From Bombardia bombarda (lineage: Eukaryota > Ascomycota > Sordariomycetes > Sordariales > Lasiosphaeriaceae): 64,000 nt of DNA. A program made the translations under genes and the position numbers. Below are positions 23,411 through 35,647 of the stretch, piece after piece (within the stretch, counting starts at the first letter, position 1; each line of letters begins with the position of its first letter). The stretch is taken from the NCBI GenBank assembly GCA_030512295.1, contig JAULSR010000001.1:1736001-1800000 (forward strand), read 5' to 3'. Below the pieces are notes generated by a model. The model ran no database searches and was not told where the DNA came from. It worked only from the letters and a program-made list of their open reading frames with translations.

Positions 23411-24532
23411 TAGCAGGCCATCTTCTCGACATTTGAAAGTAGAAACGGAGTTTTGCGGCACGATTTCACTCTTTGGTTATTTTTGAACTTTTTTGATTCG
23501 TTGGACGGCGGCAAACTTGCGAGGCGATCAATTTTTGAGGGCAGAAAAGAATGATGGAAATATGCACGACACCTAGCTTTAATTCACGGCGACAGCGGAA
23601 GCATCTATCAGCTTGACGACTTATAGCCCACCTGGGATTCGACATAGTCGAGTGCTATACACACACTTACTAATGACAGGAGCGTTTTTGGAATATGAGG
23701 GGTTGTTGATTGAAAGGAAGAGATGCATGATGAATGGTGCTCAGCGTTTTAGCGAAGTGAGAGGGAGAGAGAGGAGGAGGGGGAGATATACAAAGAGCGA
23801 TTGATTGAACTGAAAGTTTTTTTTTTTTTTTTGAGACGATGGCTGGTACATTCACGCACGTGGTTATGACAGTCGCTTGCGGCTTCGTGCTGGGCAGCCT
23901 TTCCCTCCATATATACCATGGGGGGGCTTTTTTCCAAACTTAGAGAGCATGGCTTCAATATACCCTTATCAGGCGATAAATACAACAATATACATATGTA
24001 GTTACAAGAGCGGTCAATGTTTGTGGCTTTTGAGCCGAGCCTACTTGTGCTTTTGGGGGAGATTATAGTATTAGGTAGGTAGCAAGTGTGTAATATAGTA
24101 CACGCGATCGGTCGTGTTTAGGGCAGTACAAAAGAGAGCAAACACAGAGTAGGATGCAGTGGTTTAATAATGAGTTTATTTTGTCAGTTTTTATTCCAGC
24201 TGAAAGCTCCAGGGAAACAATTATATACTTTTGGAAACACTCCCACTTGCCCGACTCCCATCATCATTGTATTACTCCGTCTTGTAAGAGACCAAAAAGC
24301 AGAGACGACAAGTACTTATTAAACATCCGAAACAAACAAAGAGCATCGATGGCTAACTGATCCATCCACCTCGTCGTAAACATTCCCGAACCCTGTGTCT
24401 TTTCTCTTAGACACATACGTTACAATCCGCGCCTGTGTATCCAACTCTCACCCTCCTTCTCTTCTCTATTTCCTCCCCCATACCACTCTCTCCCTCCCCT
24501 CTCCATTTCTCCCTGTCCTCATCATCTCCCTC
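23411..24532. other. Convergent intergenic region (CHS7-like / b561 gene 3' ends)
   Basis: Both neighbours end here. A T-run of about 15 (23818-23832) is the only clear low-complexity feature. No further gene is supported. Confidence 0.45.
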
Positions 24533-25363
24533 TTACCTCGCCCGCCCCTGAATCCCCAACTTGGCCAGCTGCACCCGCGGAAACACACCCACAACCACCA
24601 GCGCCACCGCCAGCCCCGCGCTCCACATCTTGATCTCCAGCCCCGCCTTGTTATACGGCGTCTCGACCGCGCTCAGCACCGTCGCCAGCGCCAGCACAAA
24701 CACCCCGTACCCCGCATACCGATGGTACTTCCACTTGGCCTTGGCCTGCTCGACGCCGCCGAACACGGCGGGGACAGCCCACATGGCGAAGCCAAACAGG
24801 TACTGGATGACCAGCGAGGAAGCGGTGAGGACGCCGAGGTAGCCGTGCAGGCTGTGGAAGTGCTCGCCGTTGCTGACGATCTTGTTGGCCTCGATGACGG
24901 AGACGCCGGCGGCGAAGAGAAGGAAGGAGAGCAGGTGCAGGGCGGCGTGGGCGCGCTGGCCGAGGAGCTTGGCGGTGGGCGTGTGCGTGGGCTGCAGGAT
25001 GAGGATGGCCTGCGTCAGGGTGAAGAGGCCGAGGGCTTGGAGGATGGGGTGCGGGGAGACGAGCGGGTAGAGGGGGTGGGTGGCGACGGCGGTGAGGACG
25101 AGGAGGGTGAGGACGAGGATGCCGAGTTGGGCGAGGGGGGCGGTTCCTGGGGGGTTTGTTAATTATTTGGGGGGGAGGAGGAGTTGGTTGTCTGTCGGAA
25201 GGAGGGGATACTTACCAAGCCAGAGGTTCTTGATCAAGCGGTCGTCGGGTTTCTGCATGGCGTCTCCGGGTCGTCCAAGAAGGGGTTCACTTTCGGTGGG
25301 AGCAAGATGTGGGGAGGAGCCGTTGTCGGCAGCGGTTGGCTGCGGTGCCTCTGATGAGGCCAT
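24533..25363 (-). CDS. Cytochrome b561-domain membrane protein, two exons
   Basis: Exons 25363-25216 and 25146-24533 join to 253 residues. The intron has a GTAAGT donor and a CAG acceptor and splits the glycine of NLWLGTAPL. A polar N-terminus of about 50 residues is followed by six hydrophobic segments. Conserved histidines match the b561 pattern: SPHPILQALGLF, QRAHAALHLLSF, HFHSLHGYLG and KYHRYAGYG. These would hold two haems and allow electron transfer across the membrane, with ascorbate or another reductant as donor; the physiological donor and acceptor are unknown. No DOMON domain is present, so this is the simple fungal type. The neighbouring allantoicase is divergent, with 1.3 kb between the starts. 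A long plus-strand ORF over exon 2 (24395-25162) is an antisense shadow caused by high GC content. Confidence 0.85.
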
Positions 25364-26654
25364 TTTTATATCTTCGTTGTGTGAACTTGTCTTTGATTGC
25401 ACACAATAGAAGGGTCCTATGATGCTGGAACAAAAGTCGCAGATGCAGTCACTGGTTGTGGTGATTCAATGGCTGGGCGCCCTGGACGTAGGTGGATGGG
25501 GCAGGTGGAAGCTTGGGGAAGCGGGCGAGGGTGGTTTAACTTTGCGGGGAAAGCTTGGTTGCACCCCCAACATTAAAGACGAGATTTGGAGGAACGATGA
25601 TGGCAGTTCGGACGGGAAGGAGGGCTGGAGCTGAGCTTATTATTGCCGGTACACCATTACACGGCCTGGTATTGGGTGGAAGGTGTGCGACCTACAGACC
25701 TACAGGCGTAAGAGGCGTACGCAACACTGCACGAATTAGGTTACGGGTGGTTTGAAATACAATACTCCCGTATTTCGTACTTCGGACAAGGTGGTGGACT
25801 GTGAGACCGTGAGACATCCGTGGAGCTTCCGTCGGCTTACGAGATGATTTGTCCAGAGCTGTGCAGCTGAATGTTGGTACCTGATTTAGGTTTCTGCAAA
25901 ACGCACCTACCAATAATTGCGTGGCCGGGATCGACAATGACGGCACCGAAGCGTGCTTGGCGGGCTGTATGCTGTGTAAGTCACCCGACATTTTAACGAA
26001 TGGCGGCCGTTCTATTTCAACTTGTCCGATTCTGCGGATATCGGGGTATGGTTCTTATCACAGGTTCTTATCAGTTACACTAGCACGTCTACCGGTCACT
26101 ACCCCGCTGCCCAGACAACAAAGTAAATGTCACGAAGCCAGGTACGGATGCCTGACCTCTTATGTCGAATAGAATCTCTCTCCACTGATGCTACCTTCCT
26201 ACTCCTTGCATACAATGGTACTAAACTTACCTGTCATTTATTTCCTAGACTACTATTAAATGATGGTTCGTGGTGCAAATCAGATAACAAGACTTATCAG
26301 ATGGGGCCCCTCAACCCCTCATTCCTTGTCCCTTGCCTATCAGCAGCTGGGGCCGCTGTCGGATTCCGCCGATGAGTTTGACAAGCCGGATGGATATGTC
26401 ACGTAATACCAATGACTTGCTAGGTAGGCCAAGGACGAGTATCCAGATTCCAGACAGTTAATCGCTGTTTCTCCTTTTCCTGTGTCCCTGTCTAGAACTG
26501 GCAGTTCTTTTTCTTTTCTCCATTTTCTAGACCTTTTCTTATTCTCTCTCTTTCATTGTTCTATTCTTTTACTCCAGATCTTGGCAGTAATCCCCTCCTC
26601 TTTTTCAACAAATAACTATAATTACCTTGACAACCACTCTCTCAACCAGCAGAT
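25364..26654. promoter_or_regulatory. Divergent promoter region of the b561 and allantoicase genes
   Basis: The interval contains no supportable gene and must carry both promoters. Four GATA-type sites in the half near the allantoicase gene are listed separately. Confidence 0.5.
26055..26299. promoter_or_regulatory. GATA-factor (AreA/NIT2-type) sites upstream of allantoicase
   Basis: Four copies of the HGATAR core occur: TTATCA at 26055-26060 and 26068-26073, AGATAA at 26282-26287, and TTATCA at 26294-26299. They fall in two close pairs, 360-600 bases upstream of the allantoicase ATG. Paired GATA sites are the usual binding pattern of AreA/NIT2 factors, which switch on purine and allantoin use when good nitrogen sources are scarce. 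The motif matches are direct; the regulation is inferred. Confidence 0.5.
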
Positions 26655-27801
26655 ATGGATGACTACGGGTACAAGCTCGAGTCCGTAGAGGCGACTCGGG
26701 TTGCGGCCGAGGACATTGACAAGACCTTCCGCTCGAGCTGCATTGGTTTGTAGCCCCCGGCTTTTCCTACATACTTTCTCAAACTCGATCAACAAGGTAG
26801 CTGACAAGAGATGCATCTCCACAGACTTGATCTCAGCCGCGCTCGGCGGTAAGGTCCTAGGCTTCTCGGACGAATGGTTCGCCGAGGCCTCCAGCCTGCT
26901 CACGCCCACGGCCCCCGTCAGACAGCCGGGCAAGATGGTGTACACGGGCGCCTGGTACGATGGCTGGGAGACGAGAAGGCACAACCAGGCGCCCTTCGAC
27001 TGGGTCGTCATCCGGCTCGGAGTTGCATCCGGCACGGTCGAGGGCATCGAGGTCGACACGGCCTTCTTCTCGGGCAACCACGCGCCCGCCATCTCGGTCG
27101 AGGGCTGCTTCAGCCAGGACGATGACGAGGTGCTCGGCTGGAAGGGCGAGCGCGGCAGCTGGGAGCCCATCCTGGGCATCCAGGAATGCGGCCCGTCGCA
27201 GCGCTTCGGTTGGAAGCTCGCCAACCCCTCATCGCAGAAGCAGTACACGCACGTCCGGCTGAACATGTACCCCGACGGCGGCATCGCCCGGTTCCGCCTG
27301 TTTGGACACGCCGTGCCCGTCTTCCCCGATGACAAGGACGTCATCTTCGACCTCGCGGCTGCCCAGAACGGCGGCGTGGCTGTCTCGTGCAGCGATCAGC
27401 ACTTTGGCACCAAGGACAATCTGATCCTGCCGGGCCGCGGCAAGGACATGGGCGACGGGTGGGAGACGGCCCGGTCCAGGTCCAAGGGCCATGTGGACTG
27501 GACTATTATCAGGCTGGGAGCTGCCGGGTACATTCAGAACTTTGTGGTGGACACGGCTCACTTCCGGGGCAATTATCCCCAGCAAGTCAAGCTCGAGGCC
27601 ATCGAGTGGAAGGTTGATGGGGAGCCGACGGCTGAGGCGGAGGGATGGGTCGAGGTGGTAGAGGCCATCAAGTGCAAACCCGACTTTGAGCACCCGGCCG
27701 AGTCGTTAGTCAAGGACAAGGCGTTTACGCATGTGAAGCTCATCATTGTGCCCGATGGAGGCGTGAAGCGGCTGCGCGTCTTTGCGAAGAGAGCTGTTTA
27801 A
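26655..27801 (+). CDS. DAL2: Allantoicase (allantoate amidinohydrolase), two exons
   Basis: Hydrolyses allantoate to ureidoglycolate and urea in purine degradation, letting the fungus use purines as nitrogen. Exons 26655-26745 and 26825-27801 join to 355 residues, close to the usual family length. The intron (GTTTGT...CACAG) splits the codon before DLISAALGGK. The protein shows the two tandem jelly-roll allantoicase repeats. The first (about 30-175) holds VLGFSDEWFAEASSLL, YDGWETRRHN, FDWVVIRLG and VDTAFFSGNHAP. The second (about 200-355) repeats these as VSCSDQHFGTKDNLILPGR, GDGWETARSR, VDWTIIRLG and VDTAHFRGNYP. Both repeats end in the HV(R/K)L...PDGG(I/V)xR(F/L)R phrase. No signal peptide is seen. 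GATA sites upstream fit nitrogen control. Confidence 0.95.
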
Positions 27802-28603
27802 GAGGGGGAGTGTTGTTTTGTCATGACGACGAACATGGAAATATGGTATAATTCAGCAACAAATATACCCCGAGTAAAGCCTCAATTATTCATGTCCAAC
27901 TTGCTTATATATTGCTCTACAAAGCATTACCAAATACAAAAAGAAATCTGACATGAACAATCACGCAAAAGCAAACAGTTTGACAATGCTCTTGTCCAGC
28001 CCTATGGCTCTTGGTGTCACGGCCTGGTGGTGAAGCCGCAGTGTGTTGGTTGGTTCCATGGGTGTCAGATCCCTTGCTGTGCCAGGCAAACCAGGCACCT
28101 GTAACCGAGGGGAGCTAAGTTCCGGGGTACGTACCAACTGACATTTTGTGCACGGGCCATTCGATGATCATTGAGGGGCCACTGAACCCCCCCCCCCCCC
28201 TGCACTACGTTATTGGACCAGGCCTCCGCAAGCCAAGCCAGCCCACCTTCTGGTTACAGCCCACTTTGGTGACGGGACATGCATGCCAGACGTTTCCTGA
28301 CGAGAACTGGAACCTAATAAGTGAACCAACACATAGCAACAGCAGCAAGCAGCGCCATTTTCTAATACTATCGCCTCGAAGAACACCGAGCTTGAATTTT
28401 GTATTAGGAGGATAACCGATACGATACGATCCGGATGTGCGCAGCGCATTACGATTCATCAGGCTGCCCGCCGCTGAGGAGACGACGTCCAAGTACCAGT
28501 TACTGAATACCTACCTACCTTACGCATAAGACACACGGCCCCAGATCCATGCCACCACCACTTCAACCACGATCACCACCACCACCACCCGCTACCTTCA
28601 GCC
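27802..28603. other. Intergenic region between allantoicase and the ankyrin-DIL gene
   Basis: The region holds the allantoicase 3' flank and the promoter of the next gene, both on the plus strand. It includes a C-run of 12 (28189-28200). No gene is recognised. Confidence 0.45.
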
Positions 28604-31501
28604 ATGGATCTTGGGGATTCCCAGGGCGGCGGCTTCGATGCCGGCAACGGCAATGGCAACGGCGGGCCGCTACAGCCGCACAATAAGAGGACTCTACCCG
28701 ACGACCTCCCGCGCTCTCTCGACGATAGGAGACATGTCCCGGTTGACTTGGTGCCCGAGACCGAGATGTACGACGGATGGCAGGGTTGGTCCACCTTCCC
28801 TCTCCCCCCTTCCCCCTACCTTCTTCTTTCCTTCCATCCTGTCTTGTTGCCTCCCCTTTCCACCTTCCCCCTCTCAAGCCTCGATATATACTTCGTACAG
28901 CCCCCCCCCCCAATCACTACAGCTAGGTAACTAACGCATACCGGTCCAGGACAATCCCAGTTCCTAACAACCCCCATCGTCGCCAAACCCCTAACCTTTA
29001 GCGACCTCGCCATCTCCGACGCAAACTACCACGACAACAACAACCTCACCACCAGCACCACCACAGGCGCCGGCCCCAACCCCACCAGCGAGGCCCGCCT
29101 GATGGAGATGCTCGCCGCCCAAGCCGCGCACTCGGCCGGCGGCATCGTCTTCTCCGACCCCGACACCGTCGCCTCCGACGACGCCACGCCCCCTGCGCAG
29201 AAGCGCGACATCCTCCAGCGCGCCTTCATCATGGCCGCCAGCAACGGCAACACCGACTCGGTGACCAAAATCCTCAGCGGGCCCGCCCGCGAGTTCATCG
29301 ACGTCAACGCGCCCGACGACGAAGGCACGCCCGCCCTGATATACGCGTCGTGTTTCGGGCACGAGGCGGTGGTGCGCGCGCTGATCGAGGACGGCGGCGC
29401 GGACGTGGATCGCCAGGACAGGAATCGGTGGAGCGCGCTGATGTGGGCGATGACGAATAGACATAAAGGGATCGCGAAGTTATTGTTGGATAGCGGGGCG
29501 TCGCCGGAGGCAAGGACGGTGTCGGGGAGGACGGCGTTTGACTTTGTGGCGGGGGATAGCGATATGTCGTATTATCTGAATGATAGCAGGTATGGGTTTG
29601 GGGGTGGGGGATTGGGACGGCGGGGATGGGGATGGGGATGGGGATGGGGCCGGGTGCTGGGATAGGGGGAGGGATGGGAGGAGGAGGAGGAGGGGGGACG
29701 GATGATTTTTATAATCCGGGGTTCTCGCAGGATAGGTTTGAGGAGGAGCTGGCGGAGAACGAGATGAGGAGGAGGATGATGATGGAGAGCGCGAGGGATC
29801 TGGAGGTGGATTTGGGGAATGTGGGGATTGATGACCAGCCTGAGGTTTGTGGCTCTTCTCCTTTTCTGGATGAATGGATGAATGGAGATGAGGAGGATGA
29901 TGATAATGCGCCAGTGGCTGACTTTGAGCTATCCTGCTAACTAGGTTGTGGACGATTTCGAAGAAGAGCAACAAGAGTTTGACTGGACGAGATGTTTACA
30001 CGATCAAATGTTTGTCTTCCAGGAGCACGACCTGGACCGCATCCTGGACATCGTCATAACCAACATGACGCCCCAGCGGTCGCCATCCCAGAAACCCGTG
30101 CCGGCGAATATGATCTTCTTGGGCGCGAGATATGCGCACTACCATTCCAGTCCCGAGCTGCTCGCCAAGCTGCTCATCACCGCCATGGAAAAAATCAACG
30201 ACGTGGTGGAGAGGTACCAGTGGGACATGACCATACTGGCCTTTTGGATATCTAACGCCACGCTTTTGCTACACTACCTCAAAAAGGACGCCGGCCTGGT
30301 CGAGGCCACGACCGAGTTCCAGGCGCAGCTCGCCGAGCTCATCAACGAAATATTCATCCTCATAGTCCGCGATGCCGAGAGGCGGCTCGACAAGGTCCTG
30401 GACGTGGCCATCCTCGACCACGAAACAATACCCGGCTTCGAAGACATTACGTTCCAGAACGAGTGGAAGATCTTTAAGCGCAAAAAGGAGGTTAAGGAGC
30501 AGCCGCTGGAGAAGCGCTATCGGCCGCCGTCCCCAAAACAGCGGGCAAAGCCGTCGCCCCGCAACGTCACGTCGCTACTGTCATCTACGCTGTTCGTGCT
30601 GGACCTGTACGACATCCACTCGGTCATCACGTCACAGGTCATATCGCAGCTCATCTACTGGCTCGGTGCCGAGCTCTTCAACCGCATCATGTCGAGCCGC
30701 AAGTACCTGGCGCGCACCAAGGCGATGCAGATCCGCATGAACATCTCGGTGCTCGAGGACTGGGCGCGGCAGAACAACCGCCAGCCGGAGCACTACGAGG
30801 GCGGCGAGACCAAGTCGAGCGGCGAGAACACGGTGGACGCAGCCAGGCGGCACCTGGCGCCCGTGATCCAGCTGCTGCAGTGGCTGCAGTGCTTCTCGTC
30901 GCTCGGCGCTGACGATCTCGAGGCGCTGGTGGGCACGCTGCAGCAGCTCAAGCAGCTGAGCCCGCAGCAGATGATCCACGCCGCGACGCATTACAGGCCC
31001 GAGGTGGGCGAGAAGGGGCTGCCCAAGAGCGCGCTCAAGTATCTGACGGCGATACAGCGGGAGGCGGCGCTAAGGAGGGAGAGTAGGAAGAAGGGAGAGG
31101 GGATGTCGCCGGGGAGTACGCCGACTACGCCGGCCAAGAAGAATGGAGGGAATTTTGGTAGGAGTGGGGGAGAGACGCCGACGCCGCAGGGGACGCCGAG
31201 GATTGGTGGTGAAGGGGTAGAGGGTGGTGGGGGTGAGGATGATGATGAGGACGAGGCGCCGGCGAATTTGTTGCTGGACCCGGCCATGATGTTGCCGTTT
31301 ACGCTGCCGAGCATGACGGACATGCTAGTGAGCTACGGGGCAGGGTTCGGCGGGGTGAATAGGGAGAGAGAGAGGAAGTACATTCCGACGATCCCGCCCG
31401 AGTTTCTGGACAAATTCGAGACGAATACGGGGGGCAGCGGGCCGGGGGCCAGGAAGGGGCCGATGTTTGGGGAGAAGGATTGGGAGAACGAGGAGGTTTA
31501 G
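28604..31501 (+). CDS. Ankyrin-repeat + dilute (DIL) domain protein, with a frame break in a G-rich repeat
   Basis: Fungal protein of about 877 residues combining ankyrin repeats with the DIL domain best known from myosin V tails, which suggests cargo or membrane-traffic work without a motor domain. Exon 1 is 28604-28784 (MDLGDSQGGG), exon 2 is 28950-29844 and exon 3 is 29945-31501. Introns are GTTGGT...CCAG and GTTTGT...CTAG. Ankyrin repeats occupy about 144-270 (DEGTPALIYASCFGHEAVV, NRWSALMWAMTNRHKGIAKL). The helical dilute-like region covers about 410-710 (LLAKLLITAMEKINDVVERY, SQVISQLIYWLGAELFNRI). A low-complexity Gly/Glu tail follows. Within exon 2 the ankyrin frame runs into a stop at 29663-29665, while the downstream frame (MGMGMG..., EEELAENEMRRRMMM) is shifted by one. 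The change must occur between about 29587 and 29662, inside a GGGGAT repeat. This could be a sequence error, a short G-rich intron (GTGGGG at 29604 to TAG at 29665 would fit the phase), or a real mutation. Confidence 0.85.
29621..29650 (+). repeat. GGGGAT hexanucleotide repeat at the frame break
   Basis: About four GGGGAT units lie within a longer G-rich stretch (29593-29690) with many runs of three or more G. Such sequence can form a G-quadruplex and is prone to length errors, and the reading frame of the ankyrin-DIL gene breaks here. Confidence 0.7.
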
Positions 31502-31550
31502 AAGAAGTGGTAGTAGTAGATTACATATGGTACTTACTTACGCTCCTGTC

Positions 31551-31618
31551 TTAGGTAGGTAGGTAGGTAGGTAGGTAGTTAAATAACTTGCTTAAGCGAT
31601 CTGCCTACCTACCTAGGT
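31551..31618. repeat. TAGG tandem repeat with inverted CCTA arm
   Basis: About six TAGG units (31551-31578) are followed, after some 24 bases, by a CCTACCTACCTA arm (31603-31616) that could pair with them as a hairpin of at least 12 bp. It begins 50 bases after the stop of the ankyrin-DIL gene, so it may lie in the 3' UTR. Short TAGG/CCTA runs also occur near 39168, 41060 and 58083. Confidence 0.65.
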
Positions 31619-34600
31619 TGTACGGGTCATACGTATTTAGGTTTGATAGGGTCGAGGTTGGTTGGTTTTTGGGGTGTGGAAGTCGAAGTAGAAAGAAAAG
31701 GGAAGGGGTGGAAGGTGGTGGTGCCGGGAGGGGCGGGATGGGATGGGATGCATTGATTTTTCCCGGCCCTGTTGTCAGTTGTCAGCTGTCGCTGCTGAGG
31801 TGATGCTGATGGTGGATGCAACAATGTGTTGTGCTGGTGTGCTGGTTCCTGGTGCCTTGCAGATGAGAGACGGAGACTAGACAGAATTGGGGTTGGGGGT
31901 TCCAATTGGGAGTTGGTGGGATCGGGATCGGATCACGACACCCTCGACTCTTCTCAACTCTGGGGGAGAGGAAGAAGGATGGCTGAACACATCATGTATC
32001 ACATCACACATTCAAATCACATTGGGTATTGGATTGGGGGGTATTATTACTACTGGTCAGTCGGCTGGTCGGTCTATTTAGATATTTGCTGTTTGTTGTC
32101 GTTGTTGTCAAGCATTGCATTGCATTATTCTCTGTATATCTGTAGTTTTGTTGCTTTCCTGTTTGGTTTGTGTGTGTTTTATTGCAGCGTGGATTGTACG
32201 CAGTGAGGCGTACGTGGCGAAGGTGGTGGGATGTATGCAATACTACTTATCTTGCCTACATACTATATGCCCTTTGCTTGCCTGCTTGATTTTCCAGGGC
32301 GGGATGATGAACAACACACACTACCGGTACATTCAGCATGAACATGAACTCTTTTGAGAGATAAAGCTCACCACTCCTGGTTCCTGAAAGTTTTTTCTTT
32401 TTTGACGCGGGAGACAGGGGCCATCAATGTGATTGAGCCCGGCATATGGAATAGGAAGAGAATACAACCTGGTTTTGGAAAGTGACAAACACCGAATGAG
32501 TGAATGAGGAGGACCGTTGAGGTAGCGGAAGCGGATGGAGGGCGGATGACGAATGACGAACAGCCTGGCAGTCAGGGCACATATGCAGGCTGCAAGGGAC
32601 CAGAGACACGCTGGCAGAGGCTAGTGTCTTTTGGGACTGGAAGCGGCCGGGGGGGTTGGGAGGTGGGATGGGAGGTGGGATGGTGGGGTGAGAAGACGGG
32701 ATGGGATGGACTCAAGAGTTTTTCTCTTTCTTGCTGTCTTAGATATCGTTTTCTTTTTCTATGGACTTATGACTTGGGAGGTTGATTTGTTCATAGATTT
32801 GCTCATGTGTATTATATGCTCTGCCCTGGTACCAGGTCGTGAACATGGGCTGCGGAGGTTGCTACCAACTTGTTGGGACGGGACTTGCACAGAGTTCCTG
32901 GCAGCCAAGGAACTCAACAAACTCAGTCACCGATTGGGGACAACAAGCAGCACAAGCATCCAAAAAAAAGAAGAGAAAAATCTTCGTCGTGGAGATAATT
33001 CGGGCGAAATTCCCAGGCATAGAAGGGCCTGCCCGGAGTGGTGGGTAGTCATGCGAAGAGAAGAGTTTGCTGTCATGCAGGAGGTCGAATGTCGTGGCGG
33101 CAAACAGCTCGTTCGTTATGCCAGGGTCAACAAGTATCCCGCTTCGTGTGAATCAACTCCCGTCGGCATTTGATCGCTTCTTACCTTGAGTAGACGAGGC
33201 TGATTTACTGCTACATGCTTCTGGACTGCCGTATGCCTTTCTTTTTATCGTTTTTTTTTTCTTTTTGCCTTGTTTCCTTTTTCTGCTTGTGTTCGGCCAA
33301 AATAGTATGCAAGGGTCAGCCACTTACATGTACGTGCTGCGGTGAGAAAATACATCGTGGATGGACTCAGTGTCGGTCCGTTTTAGGTCATTCGCCCTTC
33401 CCAAATAGCTCGGGATGCTTATTTCTGATTGTTAGAGGGTGGTGTTTTGAAAATACGATCCTTGCATGTGTTTTGTTGCTAAGGGGACATAAGTGTTGAG
33501 GAGTAGACGTTTTCGTTGCGTATTTTGGTAGATGAGCCCTTCACCTACTGCTATTGTCTCTGAGAGTCAAGTTCTAAGTCGTAGTAGAGGGTAGAATACT
33601 AATTCTTCTGAGAGAGGAAAAAAAGGCCCAAAGTGGGCAATCACGGAGGAAGCACCATTTTACGCAACCTACCGATTGAGGGGATGGGGGATGATGAGCT
33701 GGCTAAATTGCCACGTCAGATGTTGACCCAATCAAGCAACCCATCCAATGTGCTTCATCAAATCGCTTTTTCCTCCCATGAATTGCAGCGGACCCGAAAG
33801 TTCCGCGTCTTCGATCCATTGGCCCAAACTGATCTGGAGTCCTGGACTGCGACTTCCCTTGGACCGTTTGCTGAGTTGAGCAACCCACTCTGTCTCTGGG
33901 AAAGACTCACTGAGGTTCTGAACAGCTCCTTCCCCTTCACGAAGACAGCGAACAACATGGTCCGAACGCGACCCCCCCTCAAGATCCAAAATTTCCCCTC
34001 GCATCTTCTCTAAAAATTCAAGGCTCTTCGACAATGTTCAGCATCGTCTCAATGTAGATCTCTGTCCACATCAACTGATGTTTTAGCTGCAACGAAAACA
34101 GTCATCTGGTGACCAGTCGTAGTGCTACACCCTCTTTACGCAGTACATAGTAGGTGCTTTATGCACATCTGATTTAGACGAGATGCACCGACGGCGCGCG
34201 ATTCCGAGGGAGAGGGAGGGCTATCATTTCAATATGAAGGGATGGATGGCCGATCCATCAAAATCTGGTGACAGAGGCCGTGAAGCGTAACACACCCACC
34301 TCCCCCTGTCACTCACTCCATTCGACTTTGTCAACCACTTCATGCCTCTGGAAAAGAAATGCCTCTGCTAAAGGAATTTTAACGCAAGACATGTGGTTGG
34401 GAGCTGCAGGCGCACAGCCAAGGTCCGTCAGGCAGGTACCAACTTTCCCACATGTCAAGTGTGCCACGGGCGCGACATGTCATCCAAATCTGCGCAAGCG
34501 CCATGCCCGTCCAGCGGGTTGGGCCGTAAGAAACACACACATCGTGCCCTGGGCCAAATGTACCTCTAGGTCTACTTGACTTGTGTGTGCTGGTGCACGT

Positions 34601-34800
34601 CGGACCGCTCAGAATTTTTATTGTATGCAGCCTGGCTTACACCCTGGTCCCCATCGGGTGGTGTTTGTTCTTCCAGATACCCTATGCCCACCCGTTCACC
34701 AGACCCCGATGGGAGGTGGCAGGCTGTGGATGGTCGACAGCCGAAAACGCACCCACTCTTGACCACATCGTCTACAGGGGTCTTAATTGATGGAGGGGGG

Positions 34801-34826
34801 AGAGGAGAGGGGGGGGGGGGGGGAGG
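34801..34826 (+). repeat. Poly-G run
   Basis: A run of about 15 G within purine-rich DNA. It is unassigned to any gene. Confidence 0.7.
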
Positions 34827-35647
34827 AGACGATAACTTTTTTTTTTATCTGGACTTTTTTTGTGTGAGCTGCAGTAGCCTCGGAACCAGGCCAGTCTGGC
34901 AAAAAGGAATGGAAGGGTCCTCTTTCCAGTCGTGCTTGCCACGGGCAGTTGCTTTTGGTAATTGGGCTCAATGACACGCACAAGGCAAGTGCAACCACTC
35001 GCTGCGGTCTTGCGGTGTGAGTATGTTGTAATGTAGAAAGGAAGGAGCAAGGAGTATGACAGCTGTCATGGCGAGGAAGGCACACCTACCTAGCTAGTCT
35101 CCCGTCCCAGGCCATATCTTGATTAATTGACTCTCTCCTGCCGTCCTACTCTTAGTCGCTCCCTCTCGTCGTTTCCTCCATGACTTTTTTATTTTCCTGG
35201 ATAGCACCTTCAAATCCATCCGGTCCTTCCTGCCTGTTCGTCTGACATACACGACATCCACAGCACCACAACAGAAACCCGTCATACAATTCTGTCAACC
35301 CGAGTTTGCACAACCACTCCTTGGTACTTACTTCCTTCCCCGGTCCCGACGTAATACACACAAGCTTTCGCCTTCAATTGCTAACATCTATTTGTGCAGC
35401 CTTGAGTCTCTAAGGTGGTTGGAAGCACGCATCATCAACACTTGTTGAGAGTTTAGAGCGAACAACGCAGTTCCACCACATCCCGCTTCTGTACCTTCGT
35501 TTATTCAGAATTGGTCCTTCAAGGCCCTTACTTGTTGCACCTCAAAAAGCCCTTTCACAGCAAGGCAGACACGGCGACTTTCTTGTGGATATAAACTCCG
35601 AAGTTGTACCACCCAAAAGTTCGGGCAAGGTCAGAAAAGCTTTTGCC

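Larger units (their letters stand above)
31502..35647. other. 4.1-kb intergenic region with repeats, no supportable gene
   Basis: Downstream of the ankyrin-DIL gene is a TAGG repeat with an inverted partner (31551-31618). Near 34801-34826 there is a G-rich run of about 15 G. Overlapping ORFs on both strands at 33.6-34.0 kb cannot be told apart from chance. Pyrimidine-rich DNA before 35648 probably contains the 5' UTR of the TBC gene. Confidence 0.4.

Noticed and set aside
24395..25162. Plus-strand ORF of 255 codons
   Set aside because: It lies antisense to the well-supported cytochrome b561 exon and has the His/Gly/Glu-rich make-up of a GC-rich shadow.
33633..34034. Overlapping ORFs on both strands (126 codons plus, about 90 codons minus)
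   Set aside because: Both look moderately protein-like and neither has a known motif or splice context, so I could not choose one.
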